DNA of 64,000 nt from Acidobacteriales bacterium 59-55 (lineage in GTDB: Bacteria > Acidobacteriota > Terriglobia > Terriglobales > Acidobacteriaceae): NCBI GenBank assembly GCA_001897435.1, contig MKSV01000008.1, positions 1 through 64,000 on the forward strand. The letters are read 5' to 3'. Numbering within the stretch: the stretch's first letter is position 1; every line of letters starts with the position of its first letter. The translations under genes and the position numbers were made by a program. The notes under the pieces are model-generated. The model did not search any database. It was given only the letters and a program-made list of their open reading frames with translations, and had not been told where the DNA came from. Below are positions 45,294 through 54,863 of this stretch, in pieces.

Positions 45294-45797
45294 ATGGATA
45301 TGCACTCTGTCCATTCTCTTGAGCAACTCATTGCCAGAGCTAAACTATGTCCAAAGGGTCCTTCTCGAGAGCGTCAGTGGAACATGCTGATCGCGAAGCT
45401 TCAGCCGATCGCCGCGATCAATTTTGAGCGAGTCGTCAGAGACATGCTGGATTCCAGCGGAGAACGAAGACGAGATGAAGAATCATTCCAGCTATCGAAA
45501 AAGGAACTAATTGAGCTTTTGGGAGGATTCGAAGGCATCAAGCGCCTGGAAAGGAATGCTCTGATCTTGACTCATTTGGCTTATCTGCTTCAGCAGGAGT
45601 TCCACTTGACGGAGAACATCTCTGAGCAGCAGTTCCTCGATTTTCGCAGTCTGTGGTGGCACGTCGATCGGCTCCGTACATCGACCACAGATCGTCTTGA
45701 GGATTCCTTCGACATGTACGGGCGGAATATAGTGATTGAGTATTGTCGAATGGTGCGCCAGCCTTCTCTAGCTCCGTTTGCTGTCAGCCAACAGTAA
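45294..45797 (+). CDS. Hypothetical protein downstream of Gp157-like gene
   Basis: 167 aa, start uncertain (ATG 45294 or GTG just upstream). Confidence 0.5.
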   Translation: MDMHSVHSLEQLIARAKLCPKGPSRERQWNMLIAKLQPIAAINFERVVRDMLDSSGERRRDEESFQLSKKELIELLGGFEGIKRLERNALILTHLAYLLQQEFHLTENISEQQFLDFRSLWWHVDRLRTSTTDRLEDSFDMYGRNIVIEYCRMVRQPSLAPFAVSQQ

Positions 45798-45884
45798 AAG
45801 GAATCCTGTTTGAGGGTGGTGCGGGAACGCCGAAAGTTATTAGGAATTACGAACTATAGAGTCGTTTCGCATTGGAGTCCAAAG

Positions 45885-46079
45885 TCAATGGCTGTCGAAG
45901 AGACTCACTTGCCGATTCGTAATGGGCGACTTTTCGATCAGAGCTGCGCGCATATTTTCCGAAGGAAGGATGCGGAGCAGATGGAACGGCGGCCTGTCGG
46001 AAGGGTCTAAATACTCGGCATAGTCACGCGGTTCCAGAAAGGTCGTCATGCGGTCGTGGATATGAGTTAAGTGGAATGC
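45885..46079 (-). pseudogene. SOS response-associated peptidase (SRAP/YedK) C-terminal relic
   Basis: Minus frame AFHLTHIHDRMTTFLEPRDYAEYLDPSDRPPFHLLRILPSENMRAALIEKSPITNRQVSLFDSH*; the IHDRM and following segment match SRAP C-termini. Confidence 0.6.
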
Positions 46080-46087
46080 TTAACTCA
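46063..46087. repeat. Inverted repeat
   Basis: TGAGTTAAG-TGGAATG-CTTAACTCA, 9-bp perfect arms. Confidence 0.8.
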
Positions 46088-46094
46088 ATCAGGC

Positions 46095-46110
46095 AAGAAT
46101 GATCATTCTT
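46095..46110. repeat. 16-bp perfect palindrome
   Basis: AAGAATGATCATTCTT. Confidence 0.85.
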
Positions 46111-46487
46111 TAATTTAATCTCATCAGAATGACTGTGCCGTTCCATGCGAACCATGTACCGAGGGTGCCTAACGGAAGACCGAGGAGCGCGTACCGGAAG
46201 ACCCGTCGTCCAAAGGGCAAAGGGCTCAGCAAAGCCCCGATGCCAAGCGCCACTAGGCAAACCGTGATATTTGCTCCGATCACATCGCCCAGGGCGATCG
46301 CCAGCAATTTGCGAATGGAGGCCGCTATTGCTGTCGCCAGTTCCTCCGGCTCCGCGCCAGCGAGCAGCAAGGCCAGCGCGAAACTGCTGACACCCAATCG
46401 CGCCGCGGCGGTAGCTAAGTGCTTGGCAAATGATTCCGCTCCCCATACGATGGCGCCCACACCCACGAGGAGAGCGGTAAGCCACAC
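46110..46487 (-). pseudogene. Truncated CaCA-family cation exchanger (one alpha-repeat only)
   Basis: GAEPEELATAIAASIRKLLAIALGDVIGANITVCLVALGIGALL resembles a CaCA alpha repeat; only 125 aa. Confidence 0.6.
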
Positions 46488-46567
46488 AAGCGTTCCTCCG
46501 ATTGCCTCTCAAATCCTTCCTGTCTCTGCGCCACAAAGTGCCTCCTCCGCTGATGCTATCTGGCTCC

Positions 46568-48637
46568 TTAAGCGAGCTTCAGGCGGCGAAGAGTTTGCGC
46601 ATTGAGGGCAACGACAATGGTCGAAATACTCATGGCCATCGCGCCCACACTCATTGGGAGATCGATATTCCAGCGGATAAAGAGTCCGGCTGCCACGGGG
46701 ATGGCGATGAGGTTATATATAGTTGCCCAAAATAGGTTCTGCACCATCTTTCGGTATGTCGCCCGCGATAACTCAATCGCACGAACGACGTCTCGGGGAT
46801 CACTGCGGACGAGAACAATTCCCGCCGATTCCACGGCAACATCCGTTCCAGCACCTATGGCAATTCCGACGTCTGCTGTCGCGAGCGCTGGTGCATCATT
46901 CACACCGTCGCCAACCATTGCCACTTTCTTGCCCCCAGCCTGGAAGCGTTTTACCGCCGACGCCTTATCGGCGGGCAGAACCTGTGCAGCGACCTCATCA
47001 ATACCGAGTCTGCTCGCAACCGAATCTGCCACTGCTTGTGAATCGCCGGTGATCATTGCTACGCGCACACCGAGCTTGTGCAATGCCTGTATCGCTTTGG
47101 CTGACTCTGCTCGAATCTCATCTTCTACCGCAAGGATACCTATCACGCTGTTTTGCTGCATAACGTAAAGCACAGTCTTTCCTTGGGAGGACCACATATT
47201 CGCAGTCTTCTCCAACTCTGAAGGAACGGCAGCCTTTGCATCATCAATCAAGTGCGGCCCTCCAATTGCGACAGTTTGTCCGTCGACAGTTGCGCGCGCA
47301 CCACGCCCCGGCAGCGCCTCGAAATCCGTAGATCGGCTAGAGGTAACACCGCGGTCATGCGCGCCGGAAACAACAGCTTTGGCGATTGGATGTTCCGAGT
47401 CCGCTTCTACTCCCGAGGCAAGCGCTAGCACTTGTTGTTCGCTCATGCCAGCATTCACTGCTATTGCTGAAAGAACAGGCGAACCCTTGGTGAGTGTTCC
47501 TGTCTTATCAAAGATCACAACATTTAGTTCTCGTGCCCGCTCGAGTGCAAGACGGTCTTTGATGAGCAAGCCGTTCTTCGCGCCAAGAGACGTGGAAATC
47601 GCAATGACGAGCGGGATTGCTAGGCCAAGCGCATGCGGACATGCAATCACCAGTACAGTGGCGGTACGGATGAAAGCATGTTCTTTGTCGCCCGTGAACC
47701 ACCAATAGACCCACGTCAGGATGCCGGATATAAGTGCAACATAGAACAGCAAAGCCGCAGCGCGGTCAGCCAAAGCTTGAGCTCTGGAGCCGGAAGCCTG
47801 CGCTGAAGCGACCATCCGCATGATGCCAGAGAGTGCGGTCTGCTCTCCGACCTCCTTAACCTGGACCCGCAGACTTCCGCCGGCAATAACCGTTCCAGCC
47901 ACCACTGCTGATCTCTCTCCCTTCGAGACCGCCCGAGACTCGCCAGTAATCATGGATTCGTCAACGTCGGCCGTACCTTCGATAATGATTCCGTCGGCAG
48001 GCACGCGCGATCCGGGGCGCACTAGTACTACATCACCAGAGCGTAATTCTGAGAGTGGGATTTTCTCAGTGCCTGACTCTGTCACACGCTCGGCACTGTC
48101 TGGCAACAGCGCGGCAAGAGCACTGATGGCGCCTTGAGCCTGGGTAATTGCTTTCATCTCCAGCCAATGGCCGAGAATCATGATGGTAATCAGGGTTGCA
48201 AGCTCCCACCAGACATCAACCTTGAAGAAGCCAAGCGTCGCCGCGAATGATGCTGTGAAAGCAACGATGATAGCCAGACTGATTAGAGTCATCATGCCGG
48301 GACGGCGATCGGAAAGTTCTCTCCATGCGCCCCGAATGAACACACTTCCGCCATAGACAAAGATAATGGTGCCAAGAATTGCGGGAATAAATCGTGATCC
48401 TGGAAATGTCGGAGCGTTGTAGCCAAGCCAATGTTCCACCTCAGCCGACCAGAAGACCACTGGAAGGGTGAGAGCCAAACTCAACCAGAATTTCTCTCGG
48501 AACGTAGCGACAGAGTGACCAGCGTGCTGGTCATGACCCGTATGAGGACCCGTGTTTCCTACCTGTGAGGCGTGCCCCTCATGCATATCGTGCACGCCCC
48601 CATGTTGTCTGTGATCGCCTGTAGCAAGTTTCATCAT
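46568..48637 (-). CDS. Copper-translocating P1B-type ATPase with His-rich N-terminus
   Basis: MMKLATGDHRQHGGVHDMHEGHASQVGNTGPHTGHDQHAGHS; CPHALGLAIPLV, DKTGTLTKG, GDGVNDAPALATADVGIAIG. Confidence 0.95.
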   Translation of the reverse strand: MMKLATGDHRQHGGVHDMHEGHASQVGNTGPHTGHDQHAGHSVATFREKFWLSLALTLPVVFWSAEVEHWLGYNAPTFPGSRFIPAILGTIIFVYGGSVFIRGAWRELSDRRPGMMTLISLAIIVAFTASFAATLGFFKVDVWWELATLITIMILGHWLEMKAITQAQGAISALAALLPDSAERVTESGTEKIPLSELRSGDVVLVRPGSRVPADGIIIEGTADVDESMITGESRAVSKGERSAVVAGTVIAGGSLRVQVKEVGEQTALSGIMRMVASAQASGSRAQALADRAAALLFYVALISGILTWVYWWFTGDKEHAFIRTATVLVIACPHALGLAIPLVIAISTSLGAKNGLLIKDRLALERARELNVVIFDKTGTLTKGSPVLSAIAVNAGMSEQQVLALASGVEADSEHPIAKAVVSGAHDRGVTSSRSTDFEALPGRGARATVDGQTVAIGGPHLIDDAKAAVPSELEKTANMWSSQGKTVLYVMQQNSVIGILAVEDEIRAESAKAIQALHKLGVRVAMITGDSQAVADSVASRLGIDEVAAQVLPADKASAVKRFQAGGKKVAMVGDGVNDAPALATADVGIAIGAGTDVAVESAGIVLVRSDPRDVVRAIELSRATYRKMVQNLFWATIYNLIAIPVAAGLFIRWNIDLPMSVGAMAMSISTIVVALNAQTLRRLKLA

Positions 48638-48658
48638 TCGTCTCCATGAGCCATATCT

Positions 48659-48802
48659 TCAGAGTCTTAGAGCCAGGGGCGAATTCCATTCGATGACCTC
48701 TTCCGCAATCTGCGCGCCGCGTTGCGGAGGCATGAAGTGCGGAATTCCGAAAAAAACTCCATGATTCAACGCGGCGGCAGCCATCGAAGCATAAAAAGCC
48801 AT
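48659..48802 (-). CDS. Small ORF of unknown function
   Basis: MAFYASMAAAALNHGVFFGIPHFMPPQRGAQIAEEVIEWNSPLALRL*, in the gap between the ATPase and DUF5666-like genes. Confidence 0.25.
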   Translation of the reverse strand: MAFYASMAAAALNHGVFFGIPHFMPPQRGAQIAEEVIEWNSPLALRL

Positions 48803-48857
48803 GAGAAGGATGTGTGAGGATCAAATGTCGTGCTAGACCGCCCAATACTCCGCACAC

Positions 48858-49166
48858 CTAATGAGTTGTCACCTCACTGAATTGCACGGTGTGTGCCTGA
48901 AGAACGCCCTTCATCTTCATGGCATGGATGACGACACGATCACCGATCTTGAGGTCTGCGCGAGTCGCGGCTTTCTTGGCTTTCTCGTAGGTCGTTGTGT
49001 CGGCCAATACGACTTCGACGCTTTTCTTGTCTGTGGTCTCGACCGTTACCGATTTATGGCTCAATGCAGTCACGACTCCCATGACGTGGATCATGCCCTC
49101 ATGGGCGCGCGCTATCAGTGTGATGCAGGAGAGAAGCAAAACTGTAACCAGGATGCGACGTTTCAT
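48858..49166 (-). CDS. Secreted DUF5666-like small protein
   Basis: Signal peptide then HVMGVVTALSHKSVTVETTDKKSVEVVLADTTTYEKAKKAATRADLKIGDRVVIHAMKM. Confidence 0.7.
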   Translation of the reverse strand: MKRRILVTVLLLSCITLIARAHEGMIHVMGVVTALSHKSVTVETTDKKSVEVVLADTTTYEKAKKAATRADLKIGDRVVIHAMKMKGVLQAHTVQFSEVTTH

Positions 49167-49182
49167 GACTCATAATTCCTTT

Positions 49183-49797
49183 CTAGTGGTGAGGTTGTTG
49201 TGGTGCAGAAGAGCCGCCGCGCAGGAAATCCTCTTCCTGCTGCTCTTCCTGCCGTTCATCAGGTGATTTAGGATTGAGCTTTTCCATCTCCAGTTCCTCG
49301 TCTTGGGTAAGAGAAGGGAGATGACGGATAAACGCGACGAGCTTCCAACTATCAAGATCGCCATCGCCAGGGCCTCCGAATGCGGGCATGCCGCTAAGCC
49401 TGACGCCATTCTTGATGGTGTAGTAGAGTTCGCCATCTGACATCTCCTGTGTGTCCTTCTGGCGCATATCCGGCGGCTTCGGATACATGGTCCTTCCGTA
49501 CATCGTGTCCCCGCTGCCATTGTTGGCATGGCAAGTGGCACAGTGGTCGGCCCAATGCGCCATGCCTTCATGGATCGCCTTGGGAGTGACCGCAACAGGG
49601 TTCTTCATCGCCTTGTAGCGCTCTGGGATCGCCACGTCGCGCATAGACATGGCAAGCGATGCTTCTACCCCGCTTGGCTTGTCTCGCGTGCTGAAGCCGC
49701 GATGGATAAGGCGGTCAGCCACAAGGATGCAAGCGAAGATGACGAGAAGGATGATGGCCGAAAATGAGATGATGAACTTGCGTCTCATCCTGTTCAC
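49183..49797 (-). CDS. Cytochrome c family protein
   Basis: Single N-terminal TM; HWADHCATCHANNGSGDTMYGRTMYPKPPDMRQ (CxxCH) and distal Met. Confidence 0.88.
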   Translation of the reverse strand: MNRMRRKFIISFSAIILLVIFACILVADRLIHRGFSTRDKPSGVEASLAMSMRDVAIPERYKAMKNPVAVTPKAIHEGMAHWADHCATCHANNGSGDTMYGRTMYPKPPDMRQKDTQEMSDGELYYTIKNGVRLSGMPAFGGPGDGDLDSWKLVAFIRHLPSLTQDEELEMEKLNPKSPDERQEEQQEEDFLRGGSSAPQQPHH

Positions 49798-51389
49798 TCC
49801 TGTGCTCCACCGGCATTCGGCAAGTTAATCGTTGTAGTTGGTGTATCGGTTGACACGGGAGCATGGAGTCCACCGCTCAGCGTATAGTTCTGGAGCGCAA
49901 TTGCATTCCGCCACACTTCACGGAGAGCCATGACGTAGCCAACCCGCAACTGGAAGAGCGTGCGCTGTGAAACCAGCACCTGGGGATAGGCTTGCGCCAT
50001 GCTCTGGTACTTCTTCAGATAGAGTTCATAGGCTCGCGTCGAACGGGGGATGAGCTGGGTTTTATAGCGGTCCGCCTCGAATTTCGCAGATTCATACGAT
50101 TGCGCCAGTGGAGCTGCTGCCTGACGAAGCGACAACTGCTCGCGGAGAAGATCCTGATTTGCACGTTCGATTTCGACCTTTGCAGCCTGAACATTCCCTT
50201 GGTTTCGGTTCCAGAGAGGAATGTTGATGCCGGCGCTGGCAAAGCTTTGCGGACCTGTTGCTTTGACAGGTCTCTCGCTGACTTGTTCAAAGTTATATTG
50301 CTCGCCAGCACGCAACGTGAGATCGGGAATCGGCTCGCGCTTCGCGTCTTTCAGGCGCGCCTGAGCAACCACAATCTCCTGGTGCGCCCGCTTTACCGTA
50401 GGACTGTCAGAGACGACTGACTCAACCATCTGCTCAGCATTCAGGTCGGGTGTCTTCTCTAAATCGCCCTGCAACGGGCTCGCAGGCAAATCGCCTTTGC
50501 CCGCAAGCGAAGCAAGGACGCGGAAAGTTTCAAGATAGTGGCGCTGGGCGGTTACGTAGTCCACCTTTGCCTGTTCCGCTTCCACTTCTGTCTGCAGGAT
50601 GTCTGGCGCGTCCGCCTGTCCCACGTTGGCAAGCTGATGCACCGTTTCGACCGCGTCCAGCGCTATGCCGAGCAATTGCTGCCGGAGATGGACAGTCACC
50701 TGAGCAGCCAACGCATCATAAAATGCCTGCTGCACATCAGCGTGAACCCGGTAAGTCTGTTCTTCTACCCCGATCTGCTCAGAGCGGCTTTCCTGTTCAT
50801 GAATGTTGCGCCGGAGTCCCAGTTTTCCGCCCAGCACGATGGTTTGCTGCACAAAACCGCCGTGTTCTCCGCCACCATAAGAACCGCCGCGAATCTGCTC
50901 TCCCTGATAGCCAACAGAAGGATTTGGATATAAACCTGCTTGTCGGGCCTTGGCCTGTGAACGACGTACAAAGGCGCCGGCTTCTTTAAGGGTGGGATTG
51001 TTCGCATCGGCCAACTGCGTGAAGTCGTTGAGACTCATAGTCGGCCGCGTGACGACCTCTTTCAGAAGTTCGGGGGCAGGCAGATTGGCCCCCGTCTTGT
51101 TTGCAGGGCTTTCTGGTTCCTGCAAAGTCATCGTCGCATGGGTATCCGGACTTTGCGGATTCTGCTGCTGCCCCATCTGCATTCCCGGCATGTTGTTCAT
51201 GTCCTGGGGCTGATCGTGCTGCATCCCAGGCTTGTTCTGTTTTTGTAGTGGCTGCTGCTTCTTTGCTGGTGTGCAGCCGGGCATGACCATGCCTTCCATG
51301 CACGGCATGGATTTCTGTTGGGCGTCTTGTGCAAACACTGCGGCACCGAAAAGGCCCATCATCGCGAATGTAAGAAGTCTCAATTTCAT
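49794..51389 (-). CDS. TolC-family outer membrane efflux protein with Met-rich N-terminal extension
   Basis: NNPTLKEAGAFVRRSQAKARQAGLYPNPSVGYQGEQ; GMQHDQPQDMNNMPGMQMGQQQ extension. Confidence 0.88.
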   Translation of the reverse strand: MKLRLLTFAMMGLFGAAVFAQDAQQKSMPCMEGMVMPGCTPAKKQQPLQKQNKPGMQHDQPQDMNNMPGMQMGQQQNPQSPDTHATMTLQEPESPANKTGANLPAPELLKEVVTRPTMSLNDFTQLADANNPTLKEAGAFVRRSQAKARQAGLYPNPSVGYQGEQIRGGSYGGGEHGGFVQQTIVLGGKLGLRRNIHEQESRSEQIGVEEQTYRVHADVQQAFYDALAAQVTVHLRQQLLGIALDAVETVHQLANVGQADAPDILQTEVEAEQAKVDYVTAQRHYLETFRVLASLAGKGDLPASPLQGDLEKTPDLNAEQMVESVVSDSPTVKRAHQEIVVAQARLKDAKREPIPDLTLRAGEQYNFEQVSERPVKATGPQSFASAGINIPLWNRNQGNVQAAKVEIERANQDLLREQLSLRQAAAPLAQSYESAKFEADRYKTQLIPRSTRAYELYLKKYQSMAQAYPQVLVSQRTLFQLRVGYVMALREVWRNAIALQNYTLSGGLHAPVSTDTPTTTINLPNAGGAQE

Positions 51390-51405
51390 GGCTTTGTTCC
51401 TCATC

Positions 51406-52884
51406 TCAGGCGCGCTCCAGAATGGCGGCATAGGGGTCTTTGGGACGGTTGGCCTTCTTCATGCGAGAAATGACCTCGTCGTATTTCTCGGGCGGCAGCA
51501 CGCGGACAAATGTCATCATGCCCTGCATGAATCCGCTCCAGCCCGGCTTCAGGCCGTAATTCTCAGGCCGTTCGACAGCCTTATCCATCGCCATCATTGG
51601 TCCTTCCATGTAGGCGTCTTGCGGGAAGTTCGGAACATCGTTCGCACTCTTCGCAATGTCTCCTTCCATACCGCCCATTTGCATGTTTCCCATCTCATGC
51701 TGCATTCCTGGCATTGCAGCCATGGCTTTCTCTTGAGAAAGGGGGCCGTTGGTTGTCGAAGTGTCGGTCGCGTTGCCAACGCCGCCGAGACCGCGGCCTA
51801 GAGTCGGACCGTAATCTTCACCCAGGGGAGCACCGGGTTCCCCTTGAAGCATCCCCATGCCGGTATTCATGTCACCTCCGGCTGGCATTCCTGCCATGCG
51901 CGTCATCTTTCCGGTGACAGACGACATCTGGTTCATCATGTGATGGGGCAAGTGGCAGTGAATCATCCAATCTCCGGGATTGTTGGCAACGAATTCCACA
52001 TTTCGCGCCTGTGCCACACCAACGAGAACCGTGTTCCCAGGCCACCAGGCCGATTCAGGAATGCGGCCTCCTTCTGTGCCTGTGGTGTAAAAGGTGTGGC
52101 CGTGCAAATGCATCGGATGGTGGTCCATGCCGAGGTTTACAAAGCGAATTCGCACGCGGTCTCCGAGCCGGACGACGAGAGGAGTGGTTGCCGGACCGGC
52201 CTTACCGTTGAAGACGAGCCAGTTGAATTCCATATTCATGGTGTTGGGAACGGTGTTGTTAGGAAGTACTGCATACTCTTGCAAATGAATCAGAAAGTCT
52301 TTGTCGCAATGGGGACGATATGGTTCTTTAGGGTGCATGATGAAAGCGCCCAGCATTCCCGCCATCTCCTGCATCGCCATGTGCGAGTGATAGAAGTACG
52401 TGCCTTCCTGATGGATGTCGAATTCATAGCTGAACTGCCCTCCAGGTTTTACCGGAGGCTGACTAATTACGGGTTGGCCATCGTTTTGAATCGTGTCTTC
52501 GAACCCGTGCCAGTGGATCGAAGTCGATTCAGGCAGATGGTTGTCGAAGACCACCCGCACATGATCGCCTTGATTGACCTGGATCGTGGGCCCTGGTGCG
52601 CTTCCGTTGAAACCCCACAGGTCAATGGTTTTCATCGGATGGATCTGCTGCTTTACGACCTCGGCAACAAGATGGAAAACTTTGGTGTTGCCGTCCATTG
52701 TGTACGGGAGGTCCCCGACGTCAGTCGTGACGACCGGCATGTTGAAGGCCGGACCGGGATGGGTTTGACGAACCCGCTTGTAGATTTTGGTGTTCTGCTC
52801 TGTCTGAGCGAAGGCTTTTGTGGAAGCCAGCCAGGCAGCACCTAATCCCAGTGTGTTCTGGAGAAAGGAACGACGATTACTCAT
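51406..52884 (-). CDS. Multicopper oxidase (CopA/CueO-like)
   Basis: Tat-like MSNRRSFLQNTLG; IHWHGFEDTIQND, TYFYHSHMAMQEM, HHPMHLHGHTFY, MIHCHLPHHMMNQM. Confidence 0.95.
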   Translation of the reverse strand: MSNRRSFLQNTLGLGAAWLASTKAFAQTEQNTKIYKRVRQTHPGPAFNMPVVTTDVGDLPYTMDGNTKVFHLVAEVVKQQIHPMKTIDLWGFNGSAPGPTIQVNQGDHVRVVFDNHLPESTSIHWHGFEDTIQNDGQPVISQPPVKPGGQFSYEFDIHQEGTYFYHSHMAMQEMAGMLGAFIMHPKEPYRPHCDKDFLIHLQEYAVLPNNTVPNTMNMEFNWLVFNGKAGPATTPLVVRLGDRVRIRFVNLGMDHHPMHLHGHTFYTTGTEGGRIPESAWWPGNTVLVGVAQARNVEFVANNPGDWMIHCHLPHHMMNQMSSVTGKMTRMAGMPAGGDMNTGMGMLQGEPGAPLGEDYGPTLGRGLGGVGNATDTSTTNGPLSQEKAMAAMPGMQHEMGNMQMGGMEGDIAKSANDVPNFPQDAYMEGPMMAMDKAVERPENYGLKPGWSGFMQGMMTFVRVLPPEKYDEVISRMKKANRPKDPYAAILERA

Positions 52885-53022
52885 GATGTCCTCAGTTAGA
52901 TAGGCATTCCGGCATAGGGGAATGCAGCCACAAATGTGAGCCACTGGCGCGAACTGAAGACTGAGTACAGAACAGCACAATCCGGCCCATGACAGAACGC
53001 ATTGGCGACAGTTGCGCCGGAG

Positions 53023-53460
53023 CTAGATTCTGAGGGCTACCGTGAGAGGAGGATGAGAATCGACAATGTCCGGAGGAGGAGCCTCGCTGACATAACGAAG
53101 AGGAACGATGCCCCCTTCCAAATTCGGAACCGGATGAATCACGGTCCATTTCAGTTGATCGGACTGGAACGCCTTTACAGGAAGGTTCACGCTCGCCACT
53201 TGTCTGCAGAGCAGATGGGTGCAATCAGGCGTAGCAGCTAGCTCGACGGCTGATACTCCCGATTCGTCGCGCTTGTTCATGTGCGCGCAATGCATATCGT
53301 GGGTATGCATTGCCGTCGCCGCATGATAGGAAGCAGGCTTCATATGACATTCCGACTGGGAAGCTAACGCGGCACAATTCGCATCGCAGACCGCCGCCCA
53401 CGAGGACGCAGTCAGGAGAATGACTGCCAGCAGCGCCGCGAATGTACTTCTCCACGTCAT
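53023..53460 (-). CDS. Small secreted Cys/His/Met-rich protein ending LRI
   Basis: Signal peptide; CDANCAALASQSECHMKPASYHAATAMHTHDMHCAHM; tail PPPDIVDSHPPLTVALRI. Confidence 0.6.
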   Translation of the reverse strand: MTWRSTFAALLAVILLTASSWAAVCDANCAALASQSECHMKPASYHAATAMHTHDMHCAHMNKRDESGVSAVELAATPDCTHLLCRQVASVNLPVKAFQSDQLKWTVIHPVPNLEGGIVPLRYVSEAPPPDIVDSHPPLTVALRI

Positions 53461-53516
53461 GGCCACATCATACTCTGTCGCAGGCATTCCCATGAAGGCC
53501 GGGACCGCAATGCTCC

Positions 53517-54209
53517 TCAATGACCGTGATGAAAACCGTGGCCCATAAGATGCATGGAGATAAGTGCGGCCAGTGCGAGGAATCCTATAACAAGCGCAGT
53601 GACGATTTGGAGTTTCCGGGGCCTTTCCTGGTTTGGGATCTGGTCATCAAAGCCGGGCAGACTGCCAGCGATGCCCGCCGCCGCGACCTTGTAGCGCAAC
53701 TCGCGCCGTTTGTCCTCTCCGTATGGGGTGAGCCCCCAGGGCTTGTAGACCGACAGTATGGTAATCACCGACAACACCAGAATGCCAATTCCGGAAGCAC
53801 GTGCCAGCACAAAACCGACGCTGCCAAGTTCGGCAGTGGGCATCGCTCCCGCCGTGGCCGTCGATACAAGCCTCACGGCCCTTGCCATCGCCGAGAACTG
53901 ATGCATCAGCAAGACAGCAACAGCAAGTACGGTCAAAATAAATTTGACCAACACCCAGTAGTGCCGGAATAGGCCCCATTGGGTGCAGAGGGACTGGATC
54001 AATCCGGTTCCAAGCGCCGCCAGGCTCAGAGGAATGATGCAATAGAGGCAGATCAAGTTCATCGAGAGATAGGCGCCGCGCATCATGGTCGCGTCTCGGC
54101 TGACGAGCCCGGCAATACTGAGTATGAAGAATGCGAACGCTGCGCCAATCCAACTCACAGAGAACGTGACGTGTGCGGTGAGGTTCAATTTGCGGAGGCT
54201 GGGTGTCAT
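53517..54209 (-). CDS. DUF2269-like integral membrane protein
   Basis: 230 aa, about five TM segments, C-terminal HLMGHGFHHGH; 4-bp overlap with marR. Confidence 0.6.
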   Translation of the reverse strand: MTPSLRKLNLTAHVTFSVSWIGAAFAFFILSIAGLVSRDATMMRGAYLSMNLICLYCIIPLSLAALGTGLIQSLCTQWGLFRHYWVLVKFILTVLAVAVLLMHQFSAMARAVRLVSTATAGAMPTAELGSVGFVLARASGIGILVLSVITILSVYKPWGLTPYGEDKRRELRYKVAAAGIAGSLPGFDDQIPNQERPRKLQIVTALVIGFLALAALISMHLMGHGFHHGH

Positions 54210-54718
54210 ATTTGGACACTTTCTTCATTGGTGGTTTGTCTGCCGCTGAGTGTTTGTGCCCGCAACAGCGCAATGTGGCGGTAGATGAGGTCGGTGCTCC
54301 GATTCATGAACTGAGTGATGCCGATGAGTTGTTGCGCGTCGAAATCCTTCAACATGACTGCAACGTCTTTTCGCAAGGGACCGATTACTTCATGGATCGG
54401 CGACTGTTTGAGCGCCAGATGGAGTATCTGTCTTCGGCCATCATGCGGGTCAGGTTCGCGGCGCAGATATCCTGCTCGTTCGAGTCTTGCGACGACACCC
54501 GTGATTGCACCGGTTGTCAGGCCAGTAACCGCAGCGAGCTCACTGCCTGTCATGTGACCGCGCTCGCGCAACAAATCGAGGCATTTGTAGTCAGTTGGCC
54601 CCACTCCCATGCGTTCGGCAATTGCATGATGAAACAACACGACTGCCGTGCTGTGACGACGGGCTAACTTTTCGACGATCTCTTTGGCAAGCTCCCTCTT
54701 TTTGAGGATCGATGGCAT
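54206..54718 (-). CDS. MarR family transcriptional regulator
   Basis: LDLLRERGHMTGSELAAVTGLTTGAITGVVARLERAGYLRREPDPHDGRRQILHL. Confidence 0.93.
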   Translation of the reverse strand: MPSILKKRELAKEIVEKLARRHSTAVVLFHHAIAERMGVGPTDYKCLDLLRERGHMTGSELAAVTGLTTGAITGVVARLERAGYLRREPDPHDGRRQILHLALKQSPIHEVIGPLRKDVAVMLKDFDAQQLIGITQFMNRSTDLIYRHIALLRAQTLSGRQTTNEESVQI

Positions 54719-54863
54719 CCCAAGATTATACTCATAAAATCGCTTAGATGCTAAGCTACTTTTATGTATCACATGAAATCAGCCCGTCTCGATCATTGGG
54801 GTAGAAAGAAACTATGCCTGGGCAACGATGGTCAACGTAGTTTATGGCAGGCGAAAGCAAGTC

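Noticed and set aside
46602-47168. Plus-strand 188-aa ORF inside the copper ATPase
   Set aside because: Antisense of a well-supported P-type ATPase.
51844-52845. Plus-strand 333-aa ORF inside the multicopper oxidase
   Set aside because: Length is notable but it is antisense to an oxidase with all copper ligand motifs; no own motif.
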